Shown here: one piece after another, positions 25,663 to 34,670 of the stretch | Layout: the number at the start of each line of letters is the position of its first letter | How positions within the stretch are numbered: position 1 is the first letter of the stretch | Source of the DNA: Kitasatospora sp. SolWspMP-SS2h | GTDB lineage: Bacteria; Actinomycetota; Actinomycetes; Streptomycetales; Streptomycetaceae | Direction of reading: 5' to 3' | Assembly: GCF_003259315.1 (NCBI RefSeq) | Contig: NZ_QLLT01000018.1 | Location: 124,001-188,000, forward strand | DNA length: 64,000 nt | The notes under the pieces: model-generated | Databases searched by the model: none | What the model was told of the DNA's origin: nothing | The model's input: only the letters and a program-made list of their open reading frames with translations | Position numbers and translations under genes: made by a program

Positions 25663-26109
25663 ATGAAGATCATCCTCACTCACGAGGTCCCCGGCCTCGG
25701 CAGCGCCGGCGAGATCGTCGAGGTCAAGGACGGCTACGCCCGTAACTTCCTGGTCCCGCGCGGCTTCGCCATCCGCTGGACCAAGGGCGGTCAGAAGGAC
25801 GTCGACGCCATCCGTCGCGCCCGGAAGATCCACGCCATCCAGACCCTCGAGGCCGCCAACGAGGTCAAGGCCAAGCTCGAGGGCCTGCAGGTCAAGCTGG
25901 CCGTTCGCTCCGGCGAGGCCGGCCGCCTGTTCGGCTCCGTGACCCAGGCCGACGTCGTGGAGGCCATCAAGGCCGCCAGCGGCCCGGCCGTGGACAAGCG
26001 CGCCGTCGCGATCGCCTCGCCGATCAAGACCGTGGGCACCCACAAGGTCTCGGTCAAGCTGCACGGTGACGTCCAGGCCAACCTCGACGTCAACGTCGTC
26101 GCCGCCTGA
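25663..26109 (+). CDS. rplI: 50S ribosomal protein L9
   Basis: This 148-residue protein has the L9 N-terminal signature ([26 protein letters not shown]), a long connecting helix and the C-terminal domain. AGGGTGACCGAAG precedes the ATG, 17 bases after rpsR. It is the last gene of the operon and is followed by a strong hairpin. Confidence 0.98.
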   Translation: MKIILTHEVPGLGSAGEIVEVKDGYARNFLVPRGFAIRWTKGGQKDVDAIRRARKIHAIQTLEAANEVKAKLEGLQVKLAVRSGEAGRLFGSVTQADVVEAIKAASGPAVDKRAVAIASPIKTVGTHKVSVKLHGDVQANLDVNVVAA

Positions 26110-26163
26110 ACGCAGTCGTAGCGGTGCCGTAGCGACCGTGCCGCAGGGCACGCCGCGAGGCAC

Positions 26164-26205
26164 CCGGAGGGCCGGACCCCGTCTCCACGGGGTCCGGCCC
26201 TCCGG
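26164..26205. terminator. Terminator after rplI
   Basis: A perfect 17-bp stem (CCGGAGGGCCGGACCCC) with an eight-base loop lies between convergent rplI and the MATE gene. It probably serves both directions. Confidence 0.9.
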
Positions 26206-26247
26206 CCGTTCCGGGGCCGCCGCCGTGCCCGGTCCCCGGTGCCGTCC

Positions 26248-27597
26248 TCAGGCCCGGACCGCGCCGGTGACCATCCAGCGGCCGGTGCGCACCCGGCCGG
26301 CCAGGAACGCGGCCCGGCTCAGCATGAACAGGTTCATCGCCCACCACAGCCCGGCCAGCCCCAGGCCCAGCGCCGGGACGGCCAGCGCCGCCGGGACGAA
26401 CAGCAGCAGGGTGGCCGTCATCGCCCAGGCCAGGTAGCGGCCGTCGCCCGCGCCCATCAGCACCCCGTCCAGGACGAACACCAGCCCGCCCACCGGCTGG
26501 GTCAGCGCGGCCAGCAGCAGCGCGGTGGACAGCTGCCCCCGCACGGCCGGGTCGGAGCTGAACAGCGGGACGTACAGCGGGCGGCCCAGCACCATCAGCA
26601 GCCCGAACAGCACGCCCGCGCCGAGGCCCCACTCGACCATCCGCCGGGTGGCGGCCCGGGTGCCCGGCAGGTCGCCGGCGCCCAGGTAGCGGCCGATGAT
26701 CGCCTGCCCGGCGATCGCCACCGCGTCCAGCGCGAAGGCCACGAAGGACCAGACGGTCATGGTGATCTGGTGGGCGGCCACCTCGGCGTCGCCCAGGTGC
26801 GCGGCCACCGCGGTGGCCAGCACCAGCACCGCGCGCAGGCTCAGGGTGCGCACCAGCAGCGGGCCGCCGGCCCGGGCCGAGGCGCGGATGCCGGCGGCGT
26901 CCGGCCGCAGCGTCGCGCCCTCCCGGCGGGCGCCGCGGACCACCACGGCCACGTACACCGCGGCCATCGCGTTCTGCGCGATCACGGTGCCCCAGGCGGA
27001 GCCGGCCACCCCGAGGCCGGCGCCGTACACCAGGCCCAGGTTGAGCAGCAGGTTGGCGGTGAACCCGCCGATCGCCACCAGCAGCGGGGTGCGGGTGTCC
27101 TGGAAGCCGCGCAGCACGCCGGTGGCGGCCAGCACCAGCAGCATCGCGGGCACCCCGAGCGCGCTGATCCGCAGGTAGGTGACGGCGTGCGGCTCGGCGG
27201 TGGCGGAGGCGCCGAGCAGCCGGGCGGCCTGCGGGGCGAACAGCAGGGTGAGCACCACCAGGCCGGCCGAGAGGAGCAGCGCCAGCCAGATCCCGTCGAT
27301 GCCCTGCTGGACGGCGGCCCGCCGGTCGCCCGCCCCGATCCGGCGGGCCACCGCGGCGGTGGTGGCGTACGCGAGGAAGGCGAACACGCCGACGACGGTG
27401 GTGAGCGCGGCCGAGGCGACGCCCAGGCCGGCCAGCTGGGCGGTGCCGAGGTGGCCGACGATCGCCGAGTCGGCCATCAGGAACAGCGGTTCTGCGACCA
27501 GGGCGCCGAAGGCCGGGACGGCCAGGGCGAGGATCTCCCGGTCGTGGCGGCGGCGGTCGGCGGCGTGCGGACGGGCCGTGGGCGGTCGGACGGGCAT
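26248..27597 (-). CDS. MATE family efflux transporter (DinF-like)
   Basis: This protein of about 449 residues has twelve transmembrane segments and the MATE core ILALAVPAFGALVAEPLFLMADSAIVGHLGT. It is closest in feel to the DinF branch, which exports cationic or toxic compounds with Na+ or H+. The ATG at 27597 is chosen over a GTG six bases earlier because a TAGGCT hexamer (27609-27604) ends six bases before it, giving a leaderless transcript; no Shine-Dalgarno sequence is present. The promoter abuts a DnaA-box-like sequence at 27611-27619. Substrate unknown. Confidence 0.9.
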   Translation of the reverse strand: MPVRPPTARPHAADRRRHDREILALAVPAFGALVAEPLFLMADSAIVGHLGTAQLAGLGVASAALTTVVGVFAFLAYATTAAVARRIGAGDRRAAVQQGIDGIWLALLLSAGLVVLTLLFAPQAARLLGASATAEPHAVTYLRISALGVPAMLLVLAATGVLRGFQDTRTPLLVAIGGFTANLLLNLGLVYGAGLGVAGSAWGTVIAQNAMAAVYVAVVVRGARREGATLRPDAAGIRASARAGGPLLVRTLSLRAVLVLATAVAAHLGDAEVAAHQITMTVWSFVAFALDAVAIAGQAIIGRYLGAGDLPGTRAATRRMVEWGLGAGVLFGLLMVLGRPLYVPLFSSDPAVRGQLSTALLLAALTQPVGGLVFVLDGVLMGAGDGRYLAWAMTATLLLFVPAALAVPALGLGLAGLWWAMNLFMLSRAAFLAGRVRTGRWMVTGAVRA

Positions 27598-27603
27598 GGG
27601 CAC

Positions 27604-27609
27604 AGCCTA
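27604..27609 (-). promoter_or_regulatory. -10 hexamer of the leaderless MATE transcript
   Basis: TAGGCT on the minus strand ends six bases before the ATG at 27597. A DnaA-box-like word (TGTGGATGA on the same strand) sits one base upstream of the hexamer, so DnaA binding would cover the promoter spacer. Confidence 0.55.
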
Positions 27610-27794
27610 CTCATCCACAGGTAATGGCTGTAAGTGCCCTGTGACACTTACTTTCGCTGTGGACGGACCCGGGCTCGAACGGCCTCTCGAACAGGCCCCC
27701 GGCTCGGGCCCCGGGTGTGTGAAGAATTTCTCATGCACAGGCTGTGCGGAGAGTCACCGCAGGTCAGCGATGTCCCACCAGGGTGATCGTGTGG

Positions 27795-27883
27795 TTATCC
27801 ACAGTGGTGTCCACAGGGTTGTGCACAGCTTTGGCGGAGTTACCCACAGCCTGGGGACAGTTATCCACACCCCCTGTGGATAA
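27795..27883. promoter_or_regulatory. Cluster of DnaA boxes upstream of dnaB
   Basis: Three perfect TTATCCACA boxes occur: 27795-27803 and 27861-27869 forward, and 27875-27883 reverse. Three one-mismatch boxes lie between them: GTGTCCACA at 27807, TTGTGCACA at 27819 and TTACCCACA at 27840. Weaker boxes lie further left at 27611-27619 and 27658-27666. This is six boxes in 89 bp within the 453-bp non-coding region between the MATE gene and dnaB. The local composition is much richer in A and T than the rest of the window. High-affinity DnaA-box clusters outside oriC are known from S. coelicolor as titration sites for replication control. Confidence 0.85.
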
Positions 27884-28056
27884 CCGCCTTTGAACAACCG
27901 CCCGAGCCCCCGTACCGTGGCTCCGGACCAGACCCCGGTGGCCGCGTGACACCGCCCGCACACGGCCGGAACTGTCGGCTCGGTGGCGTAGGAAGGAACG
28001 CGCCCCACCGGACAGGCCCGCACCAACTCGCACCGCTCGCTGATCGGGGAACACGC

Positions 28057-29691
28057 GTGACCGGCCCCCAGTACGAAGACCACGACGCCCCGCCGCCGGA
28101 GGACGACTGGCAGCCGTCCGACGACGCCTTCCCGCTGGACGCCTTCCCCGACGTCCCGGGTGACCGCCTCCCGGTCTCCCGCCGCTCCGGCGCCCCGGCC
28201 GGCCGCGAGGGCTCCGGCGGCTCGGGCGGGTCCGGAGGCTCCGGCGGGTCCGGCGGCGGCTTCCAGCGGCGGGACGGCGGCAAGGGCGGCGACCGCTTCC
28301 CGGCCAAGGGTGAGCGCCGCGACCGGGACGGCGACCGCGAGGGCGGCTTCGGCGGCGAGGGCTTCGAACGCGTCCCCCCGCAGGACCTGGCGGCCGAGCA
28401 GTCCGTGCTCGGCGGCATGCTCCTCTCCAAGGACGCCATCGCGGACGTCGTCGAGGTGCTCAAGCCCGCCGACTACTACCGCCCCGCCCACGAACTCATC
28501 CACGGCGCGATCCTCGACCTCTACGCCCGCGGCGAGCCCGCCGACCCGATCACCGTGGCCGGCGAACTCACCAAGCGCGGCGAGCTCACCCGCGTCGGCG
28601 GCCCCTCCTACCTGCACACCCTGGTCAACTCCGTCCCCACCGCGGCCAACGCCGAGTACTACGCCGAGATCGTCCACGAACGCGCCGTCCTGCGCCGCCT
28701 GGTCGAGGCCGGCACCCGCATCGCCGGCATGGGCTACGCCGCCGAGGGCGACGTCGACGACATCGTCAACGCCGCCCAGGCCGAGATCTACGCCGTCACC
28801 GAACAGCGCACCAACGAGGACTACGCCCCCCTCGCCGACATCATGGAAGGCGCCCTCGACGAGATCGAGGCCATCGGCTCCCGCTCCGGCCAGATGTCCG
28901 GCGTCCCCACCGGCTTCGCCGACTTCGACCAGCTCACCAACGGCCTCCACCCCGGCCAGATGATCGTCATCGCGGCCCGCCCGGCCATGGGCAAGTCAAC
29001 GCTCGCCCTGGACTTCGCGCGGGCCTGTTCGATCCACAACAACCTGCCGAGCGTGATCTTCTCGCTCGAAATGGGCCGCAACGAGATCGCCATGCGCCTG
29101 CTGTCGGCGGAGGCACGGGTGGCGCTGCACCACATGCGGTCGGGGAACATGACGGACGACGACTGGACGCGGGTGGCCCGGCGGATGCCCGAGGTGAGTG
29201 CGGCGCCGCTGTACATCGACGACTCCCCGAACCTGTCGATGATGGAGATCCGGGCCAAGTGCCGACGGCTCAAGCAGCGCAACGACCTGCGGCTGGTGGT
29301 GATCGACTACCTGCAGCTGATGCAGTCCGGCGGGTCGCGGCGGGCGGAGAGCCGGCAGCAGGAGGTCTCGGACATGTCCCGGAACCTGAAGCTGCTGGCG
29401 AAGGAGCTGGAACTCCCGGTGATCGCGCTCTCCCAGCTGAACCGCGGCCCCGAGCAGCGCACCGACAAGAAGCCGATGGTCTCCGACCTGCGCGAGTCCG
29501 GCTCGATCGAGCAGGACGCCGACATGGTGATCCTGCTGCACCGCGAGGACGCGTACGAGAAGGAGTCGCCGCGCGCCGGTGAAGCCGACCTGATCGTGGC
29601 AAAGCACCGAAACGGCCCGACTGCGACCATTACCGTCGCTTTCCAGGGCCACTACTCGCGCTTCGTGGACATGACCAGGGACGTGACCTGA
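28057..29691 (+). CDS. dnaB: Replicative DNA helicase DnaB
   Basis: This hexameric 5'-3' helicase loads at the fork and has 544 residues. The first 100 or so residues are a disordered, acidic then Gly/Ser-rich extension with GGSGGSGGSGGS repeats, longer than in E. coli. The DnaB N-terminal helical domain (VPPQDLAAEQSVLGGMLLSK) follows. The RecA-like ATPase has Walker A ARPAMGKST near residue 310, Walker B LRLVVIDYLQLM and the DLRESGSIEQDADM motif. No intein is present, unlike the M. tuberculosis protein. The GTG at 28057 follows CGGGGA by six bases. The start codon lies about 175 bp after the DnaA-box cluster, so DnaA could regulate the gene. Confidence 0.97.
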   Translation: MTGPQYEDHDAPPPEDDWQPSDDAFPLDAFPDVPGDRLPVSRRSGAPAGREGSGGSGGSGGSGGSGGGFQRRDGGKGGDRFPAKGERRDRDGDREGGFGGEGFERVPPQDLAAEQSVLGGMLLSKDAIADVVEVLKPADYYRPAHELIHGAILDLYARGEPADPITVAGELTKRGELTRVGGPSYLHTLVNSVPTAANAEYYAEIVHERAVLRRLVEAGTRIAGMGYAAEGDVDDIVNAAQAEIYAVTEQRTNEDYAPLADIMEGALDEIEAIGSRSGQMSGVPTGFADFDQLTNGLHPGQMIVIAARPAMGKSTLALDFARACSIHNNLPSVIFSLEMGRNEIAMRLLSAEARVALHHMRSGNMTDDDWTRVARRMPEVSAAPLYIDDSPNLSMMEIRAKCRRLKQRNDLRLVVIDYLQLMQSGGSRRAESRQQEVSDMSRNLKLLAKELELPVIALSQLNRGPEQRTDKKPMVSDLRESGSIEQDADMVILLHREDAYEKESPRAGEADLIVAKHRNGPTATITVAFQGHYSRFVDMTRDVT

Positions 29692-29704
29692 CCTGACCTG
29701 ACCC
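29686..29704 (+). repeat. Pentanucleotide repeat at the dnaB stop codon
   Basis: ACCTG repeats three times in tandem directly over and after the dnaB TGA. It is a simple-sequence tract with no apparent function. Confidence 0.7.
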
Positions 29705-29746
29705 GGCCCGGGGCGGCTCGACTTCTGCGGTGGCGCGCGGGGTGTC

Positions 29747-30404
29747 TCAGAACCAGTGCAGGCAGTGCGGTGCGCGGTCGGTGGGGACGCAGGTGACCCC
29801 GCCGTCGCGGACGGTCAGCAGGTGGCGCCGGTGCTCGCCGAGGAACGGGTCGTCGACGTCGAGGACGAGCGTGCCGTCGGTGCTCCAGCAGCGGCACGGC
29901 CCTGCCGCGGTGCAGCAGTTCGACCGTCCCGGCCTCGACGGACCCGGCCCGGGCGGGGGCGAGGGCGGCGCGCCGCCGGGGGACGGTGTAGCGCTGGGTG
30001 GAGGTGGCGGGCCCGTAGCCGAAGCGGCGGTGGATCAGCGACTCGGAGGCGAGCAGCACGGCCAGCACCTCGCCGCGTCCGCGCAGTTCGGCGAGTTGGC
30101 GGCGCATCATCGCGGTGAGCACGCCCCGCCGCCGGTGCGAGGGCAGCGCGCCGACGGCCGTCACCCCGGAGACCGGGACGATCCGCCCGCCGGGGAGGGT
30201 GAGTTCGAAGGTGTAGGCCCCGGCGGTGCCGATCGGCCGGCCGTCCGCGTCGTGGGCGAGCAGGCCGCGCTCCGGCTCGAACGCCGACCACCAGACGCCG
30301 CCGCCGTCCGCGCCGGGCGGGCCGACGAACATCCCGAACGCGGCGTGCATGGTCTCGACGAAGAGGTCGAGGTCCTGCTCGGTGGTGGGCCGGATGTCGA
30401 TCAA
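29747..30404 (-). pseudogene. Eis-like GNAT acetyltransferase, broken by internal deletions and a frameshift
   Basis: The first 165 or so codons encode a good GNAT domain: MIDIRPTTEQDLDLFVETMH, then VSGVTAVGALPSHRRRGVLT with the acetyl-CoA loop, then ASESLIHRRFGYGPAT. After VELLHRG the frame degenerates into Arg/Pro-rich sequence. The typical C-terminal part reappears in another frame (WSTDGTLVLDVDDPFLGEHR and LLTVRDGGVTCVPTD), jumps straight to RAPHCLHWF and stops at 29747-29749. Eis-type proteins are about 400 residues, so the second GNAT domain and most of the C-terminal sterol-carrier-like domain are missing. I read this as a decaying pseudogene; a functional single GNAT domain cannot be excluded. 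It lies tail-to-tail with dnaB. Confidence 0.8.
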
Positions 30405-30493
30405 TGCCGCCGCCTTCCGCGGTAGCCGTCGCCTGTCCGGGGCCAGTGCAGCCCGCTCGCCCGTCCACGGTCAAGGGATTGAACGGGGTCGGG

Positions 30494-30499
30494 TAGGGT
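30494..30499 (+). promoter_or_regulatory. -10 hexamer of a leaderless HD-domain gene
   Basis: TAGGGT, a perfect match to TAGRRT, ends eight bases before the ATG at 30508. No Shine-Dalgarno sequence is present in that gap. Confidence 0.55.
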
Positions 30500-30507
30500 C
30501 GCCCGCC

Positions 30508-31059
30508 ATGGACGATGACCTGGAACTGCTGCCGCTGCCGGACCGGGCGGCCGAGCTGCTGGCCGGGGCGGGGGCGCCGCCGCGGCTGGTGGCGCACCTG
30601 CGGCTGGTGCACGACGTGGCGGCGCGGCTGGCGGACTGGGCGGCGGAGCGCTGTCCGGAGCTGGCGGTGGACCGGGAGGCGGTGCTGTTCGGGGCGGCCA
30701 CCCACGACATCGGGAAGGCGGTGCACCGCTCGGAGCTGTCCGGCCCGGGCTCGGCGCACGAACCGGCCGGGCGGGAGCTGCTGCTGGCGGCGGGGGTGGC
30801 CCCGGAGCTGGCCCGGTTCGCGGCCGGGCACGCCGACTGGGGCCCGTCCTCCACGGCCGAGGACCTGCTGGTCTGCGTGGCCGACAAGGTGTGGAAGGAC
30901 AAGCGGGTCCCGGAGCTGGAGGACCTGCTGGTCGACGCCCTGGCGCGGGCGGGCGGCGGGGAGCGCTGGACGTGGTTCCTGGGCCTGGACGAGCTGCTCA
31001 CCGCGATCGGCGCGGACGCCGGGGCGCGGCTGGCGTACCAGGGGCGTTTCCCGGTCTGA
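30508..31059 (+). CDS. HD-domain phosphohydrolase-like protein
   Basis: This 183-residue protein has an HD superfamily fold. The metal-binding residues are LRLVHDVAARL (His near 36), the HD pair in AATHDIGKAVH (about 76-78), AAGHADWGP (His near 112) and VADKVWKDKR. Members of this family hydrolyse phosphate esters of nucleotides or similar compounds; the substrate is not identifiable. The start at 30508 is set by the leaderless promoter and the first acidic residues MDDDLELLPLP. Convergent manA follows, 61 bp away. Confidence 0.75.
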   Translation: MDDDLELLPLPDRAAELLAGAGAPPRLVAHLRLVHDVAARLADWAAERCPELAVDREAVLFGAATHDIGKAVHRSELSGPGSAHEPAGRELLLAAGVAPELARFAAGHADWGPSSTAEDLLVCVADKVWKDKRVPELEDLLVDALARAGGGERWTWFLGLDELLTAIGADAGARLAYQGRFPV

Positions 31060-31120
31060 GCCGGTCCGGTCCGGTGCTGCTCCCGGTCCCGGGTCCGATC
31101 CAGGTCCGGGGCCGGGGTCG

Positions 31121-32314
31121 CTAGTCGAGCGTGACGGTGCTGCGGAAGACGGTCGCGCCGGGGCCGGTGAGCAGCGTCGCGGTGCCGTCGGCCGGCAGGA
31201 ACGCGGACTCGCCCCGGTGGAGCGTCAACGTCCGTCCGTCCGAGGCGAGTTCGGCCGTTCCCGCGGTGCAGAGCAGGATCTGCGGGGCGTCGCCGGGCAG
31301 GGTGGCGGGGCGGTCGGTGAGCTCGTAGCGGGAGAGCCGGAACTCGTCGATCGGCACCGGGTAGTGCCGTTCGCCGTCCGGGCCGGGCGCGGGGCGCAGG
31401 ATCTCCGGGCGGCCGGCGCGGAAGTCGACCACCTTGAGCAGTTCGGGGACGTCCACGTGCTTGGGGGTGAAGCCGCAGCGCAGCACGTTGTCGGAGTTGG
31501 ACATGATCTCGACGCCGGTGCCGCGCAGGTAGGCGTGCGGCAGCCCGGCGCCGAGGTAGAGCGCCTCGCCGGGCTGGAGCCGGACGTGGTTGAGCAGCAG
31601 GGCGGCGACCAGCCCGGGGTCGCCGGGGTGCTCGGCGGCGGCGAAGGCGTACCCGGCCAGCTCGCCGGTCGGGTCGGCGGGGGCGGCGGCGGTGACCGCG
31701 CGGGCGACGGCGGCCACGGTCTCCCGGCCCGCCGCGCCGGTCAGGCCGAGCGCCCCGGCGAGGGCCCCGGCGAGCGCCTCCGGTTCGGGCTTCGTGCGCA
31801 GCAGGTCGATCAGCGGGGCCAGCCCGGGGACGTCGAGCGAGGCCATCAGGGCGGCCGCGCCGGCGGGGGTGCGGAAGCCGCACAGGCCCTCGAACTCGTC
31901 GAGCGCGCAGATCAGTTCGGGCTTGTGGTTGTCGTCCTTGTAGTTGCGCTCCGGGGCGTCCAGCGGGATGCCGCGGGCTTCCTCCTCGGCGTACCCGGCC
32001 CGGGCCTGCGCCCTGGTCGGGTGGGCCTGGATGGAGAGCGGCAGGGCGGCGGCGAGCACCTTGAACAGGAACGGCAGCGTCGGCCCGAACCGCTCGACGG
32101 AGGCGGCGCCCAGTTCGCCGACCGGGTCGGCGGCGATCAGCCGGTCCAGCGGGACGGGACCGTCGCCGCGGTCGACCAGGGACGGCGCGCCGGGGTGGGC
32201 GCCCATCCACAGCTCGGCCTGGGGCGCACCGGTGGCGGGCCGTCCGAGCAGCTCGGGGACGGCGGTGGTCGAACCCCAGGCGTAGTCGCGGACGGTGTTG
32301 TCGAGCCGGTCCAT
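31121..32314 (-). CDS. manA: Mannose-6-phosphate isomerase, class I
   Basis: This zinc enzyme interconverts fructose-6-phosphate and mannose-6-phosphate, opening the route to GDP-mannose and mannosylated lipids. It has 397 residues. Metal ligands are visible in SIQAHPTRAQA (Gln and His), NHKPELICAL (Glu) and GLPHAYLRGTG (His). The cupin-like C-terminal half holds the terminal GPGATVFRSTVTLD. GGGAG precedes the ATG at 32314. It may supply mannose for the GT87 enzyme found elsewhere in the window, but the two are not linked in an operon. Confidence 0.93.
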   Translation of the reverse strand: MDRLDNTVRDYAWGSTTAVPELLGRPATGAPQAELWMGAHPGAPSLVDRGDGPVPLDRLIAADPVGELGAASVERFGPTLPFLFKVLAAALPLSIQAHPTRAQARAGYAEEEARGIPLDAPERNYKDDNHKPELICALDEFEGLCGFRTPAGAAALMASLDVPGLAPLIDLLRTKPEPEALAGALAGALGLTGAAGRETVAAVARAVTAAAPADPTGELAGYAFAAAEHPGDPGLVAALLLNHVRLQPGEALYLGAGLPHAYLRGTGVEIMSNSDNVLRCGFTPKHVDVPELLKVVDFRAGRPEILRPAPGPDGERHYPVPIDEFRLSRYELTDRPATLPGDAPQILLCTAGTAELASDGRTLTLHRGESAFLPADGTATLLTGPGATVFRSTVTLD

Positions 32315-32511
32315 CAGTGCTCCCGGAAGGGTGTGTGCGCGAGGTGCCCGGTGGCCGGGGACCAACGACAATAGTCGACGCCCGCGGCGGGCCGGGGGTT
32401 GCGGTGATCACCCTCCTGGGCGCGCCCACCCGGCGGCGCGGGGGCCTTCCGGCCAGGCTGGACGGGACGGGCCGGCCCGCGCCCGCCGCCGCACCGACCA
32501 GGGGAGCAGCC

Positions 32512-33435
32512 GTGACCGCGTCACCGTCCGACGAGAGCGCCCCCGGCCGCCGGGCGGACGCCGCACCGGCCGTCCGCCCGTTGGAGGTCGAGGTCTTCAC
32601 CGGCCCGGAGAGCGCGTTCTTCGCCACCTCCAGCCTGATCATGGGCGAGCGCACGGCGATTCTGGTCGACGCCCAGCTGACCCGCAGCGCCGGGCGCGAG
32701 CTGGCCGAGTGGATCGCCGGCAAGGGGCGCGAGCTACTGGCGATCGTGGTCAGCCACCAGCACCCCGACCACTACTTCGGCGCGGAGGAGGTGCTGCGGC
32801 TGTTCCCGGCCGCGCAGCTGCTGGCCGCGCCCTCGGTGGTGGAGGGCATCGGGCGGACCGCGGCGGCGAAGGTCGCGCAGTGGAAGCCGGTGTACGGCGA
32901 CGACGTCCCGGACCAGCCGCTGCTGCCCGCGCCGCTGCTGCCGCGCCCGCTGATGATCGACGGCCAGCTGATCCGGGTCCTGCAGCTGGGCCAGGGCGAC
33001 AGCGCGGGCTCCACCATCACCCACCTGCCGAGCATCCGCACCGTGGTCGCGGGCGACTTCGCCTACAACGGCACCCACGTCTGGACGGCCGACACCGACC
33101 CGGACGCCCGCGACCAGTGGTCGCACAACCTGGGCCGGATCGCCGACCTCGGCGTGGACCGGGTGATCGCCGGGCACCGCGCCCCCGGCATGGACGACGC
33201 CGCGCACCGGGTGCTCGCCTTCACCGCCGGCTACCTGCGCGACTTCGACGAGGCGCTGCACGACCACCCCGAGGACGCGGAGGCGCTGGCCGCCGCGGTG
33301 AACGAGCGCTACGGCGGCCTGACCCTGCCGGCCATCCTGGAGCACGGCGCGGCCGCGAACGTCGCGCGGCGGGAGGTCCCGCACGAGGACAACGGGATCG
33401 TGGACGCGGAGATCGTCGACGGCGACGACCAGTGA
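32512..33435 (+). CDS. MBL-fold metallo-hydrolase
   Basis: This 307-residue metallo-beta-lactamase-fold protein has no signal peptide. The metal motif HxHxDH is intact in VVSHQHPDHYFGAEEV (about residues 80-85), and a later Asp (VVAGDFAYNGTHVW) and His (VIAGHRAPGM) complete the site. It resembles the Vmh/SdrX-like MBL group of unknown substrate. GGGGAG before the GTG at 32512 sets the start. The gene is divergent from manA and 94 bp ahead of mobA on the same strand, separated by a short GC-rich repeat. Confidence 0.8.
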   Translation: MTASPSDESAPGRRADAAPAVRPLEVEVFTGPESAFFATSSLIMGERTAILVDAQLTRSAGRELAEWIAGKGRELLAIVVSHQHPDHYFGAEEVLRLFPAAQLLAAPSVVEGIGRTAAAKVAQWKPVYGDDVPDQPLLPAPLLPRPLMIDGQLIRVLQLGQGDSAGSTITHLPSIRTVVAGDFAYNGTHVWTADTDPDARDQWSHNLGRIADLGVDRVIAGHRAPGMDDAAHRVLAFTAGYLRDFDEALHDHPEDAEALAAAVNERYGGLTLPAILEHGAAANVARREVPHEDNGIVDAEIVDGDDQ

Positions 33436-33445
33436 CCCCGCGGGG

Positions 33446-33497
33446 GCGGCGCCCGGGGAGCGGCCCCGGGGAAGCGGCGCCCGGGGAGCGGCCCCGG
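33446..33497. repeat. Two-copy 24-bp repeat between the MBL and mobA genes
   Basis: A 24-bp unit built around GCGGCGCCCGGGGAGCGG occurs at 33446-33469 and again at 33474-33497, with a third partial copy after it. The period is 28 bp. Confidence 0.65.
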
Positions 33498-33529
33498 AGG
33501 AGCGGCGGCCGGGGAGTGATACTGCGGGG

Positions 33530-34129
33530 GTGACGCGGAACGGGTACGACGCGGTGGTGGCGGCCGGCGGGGCGGGGCGACGGCTCGGCGGGATCGACAA
33601 GCCCGCCCTGACGGTCGGTGGACGCCCGCTGCTGGACCGGGTGCTGGCGGCCTGCGCGGACGCCCGCGAGGTCCTGGTGGTCGGCCCCGAGCGGCCCACC
33701 GAGCGGGCCGGGGTGCGCTGGCTGCGCGAGGACCCGCCGGGCGGCGGCCCGCTGGCGGCGGTGGCCGCCGCGCTGCCCGCGGTGACCGCGCCCCGGGTCC
33801 TGCTGCTCGCCGCCGACCTGCCGTTCCTGGACCGGCCGACGGTGGGGCGGCTGCTGGCCGCGCTCGACGGGGACGGCGGCCCGGACGGCGCCCTGCTGGT
33901 CGACGCCGACGGCCGCGACCAGCCGCTGGCCGCCGCCTACCGCACCACCGCCCTGCGCGCGGCGCTCGCCGCCCTCGGTGACCCGTCCGGCCGCCCGCTC
34001 CGCCACCTGCTCGCCCCGCTCCGCCTGACCCGCCTGCCCGATCCGGCGCACGCCTCCTTCGACTGCGACACCTGGCCGGAGCTGGCCGCGGCCCGCGACC
34101 GGGCGGGGCGGGAGACCGGGGGGTCCTGA
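33530..34129 (+). CDS. mobA: Molybdenum cofactor guanylyltransferase MobA
   Basis: This 199-residue enzyme transfers GMP from GTP to molybdopterin. The nucleotidyltransferase signature DAVVAAGGAGRRLGGIDKP (residues 7-25) is the classic LxGGxxxRxGxDK loop in slightly altered form. A metal-binding Asp lies in LLLAADLPFLD. The GTG start has only GCGGGG as an upstream site. It heads a cofactor cluster with the DUF6457 gene and moeA. Confidence 0.88.
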   Translation: MTRNGYDAVVAAGGAGRRLGGIDKPALTVGGRPLLDRVLAACADAREVLVVGPERPTERAGVRWLREDPPGGGPLAAVAAALPAVTAPRVLLLAADLPFLDRPTVGRLLAALDGDGGPDGALLVDADGRDQPLAAAYRTTALRAALAALGDPSGRPLRHLLAPLRLTRLPDPAHASFDCDTWPELAAARDRAGRETGGS

Positions 34130-34346
34130 GGAGGAGGACGGGGGCCGCGCACGACGGGCGGGTCCGGCGGCCTCCCCGACCCGGCGGCACCCGCCCGGAG
34201 CCGCCCGCGGCCCGTGGCCGTCCGGGGCGCGGGGTCGGCTCCGGCGGGGTGCTCACGGCGGGCGGGGGCGGGGGGTGAGCGAAACGACGTGCGGCGCTCA
34301 CCGGGGAAGCGGTCGGCGGGTGCCCGGATCGGGCAGCATGGGCGTC

Positions 34347-34670
34347 ATGGAGCGCACATTGGACGAGTGGATGGCCGCGGCCGCTGCCGAGCTGGGCGTG
34401 GACCTGGCGGTGGACGTGCGCGGGCTGTTGGACATGACCCGGGTGGTCGCGCACGGGGTCGAGCGGCCGGCGGCGCCGCTCACCGCGTTCCTGGTCGGCT
34501 ACGCGGCGGCCGGGGCCGGTGGCGGCGCGGCGGCGGTGGCCGAGGCGAACGCGAAGGCGGTGGCGCTGGCCGAGCGCTGGGCCGCTGCCGCTGCCGCTGA
34601 CGACGCCCACGCCCCGGCTGCCGCTGATGCCCCGGCGGCCCCGGCGGCCGACGGCGCGGACGGGCGATGA
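34347..34670 (+). CDS. DUF6457 family small helical protein in the molybdenum cofactor operon
   Basis: This protein of about 107 residues opens with MERTLDEWMAAAAAELGVD and is almost all alpha helix. An Ala-rich tail follows that looks disordered. An ATG nine bases earlier is equally possible. Its stop codon overlaps the moeA start by four bases, so the two are translationally coupled. The family has no known function as far as I know; its fixed place between mobA and moeA implies a helper role in molybdopterin maturation or insertion. Confidence 0.7.
   Translation: MERTLDEWMAAAAAELGVDLAVDVRGLLDMTRVVAHGVERPAAPLTAFLVGYAAAGAGGGAAAVAEANAKAVALAERWAAAAAADDAHAPAAADAPAAPAADGADGR

Noticed and set aside
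28057-29691. Intein in dnaB, as in M. tuberculosis
   Set aside because: The ATPase domain is continuous from Walker A to the C-terminus at normal length.
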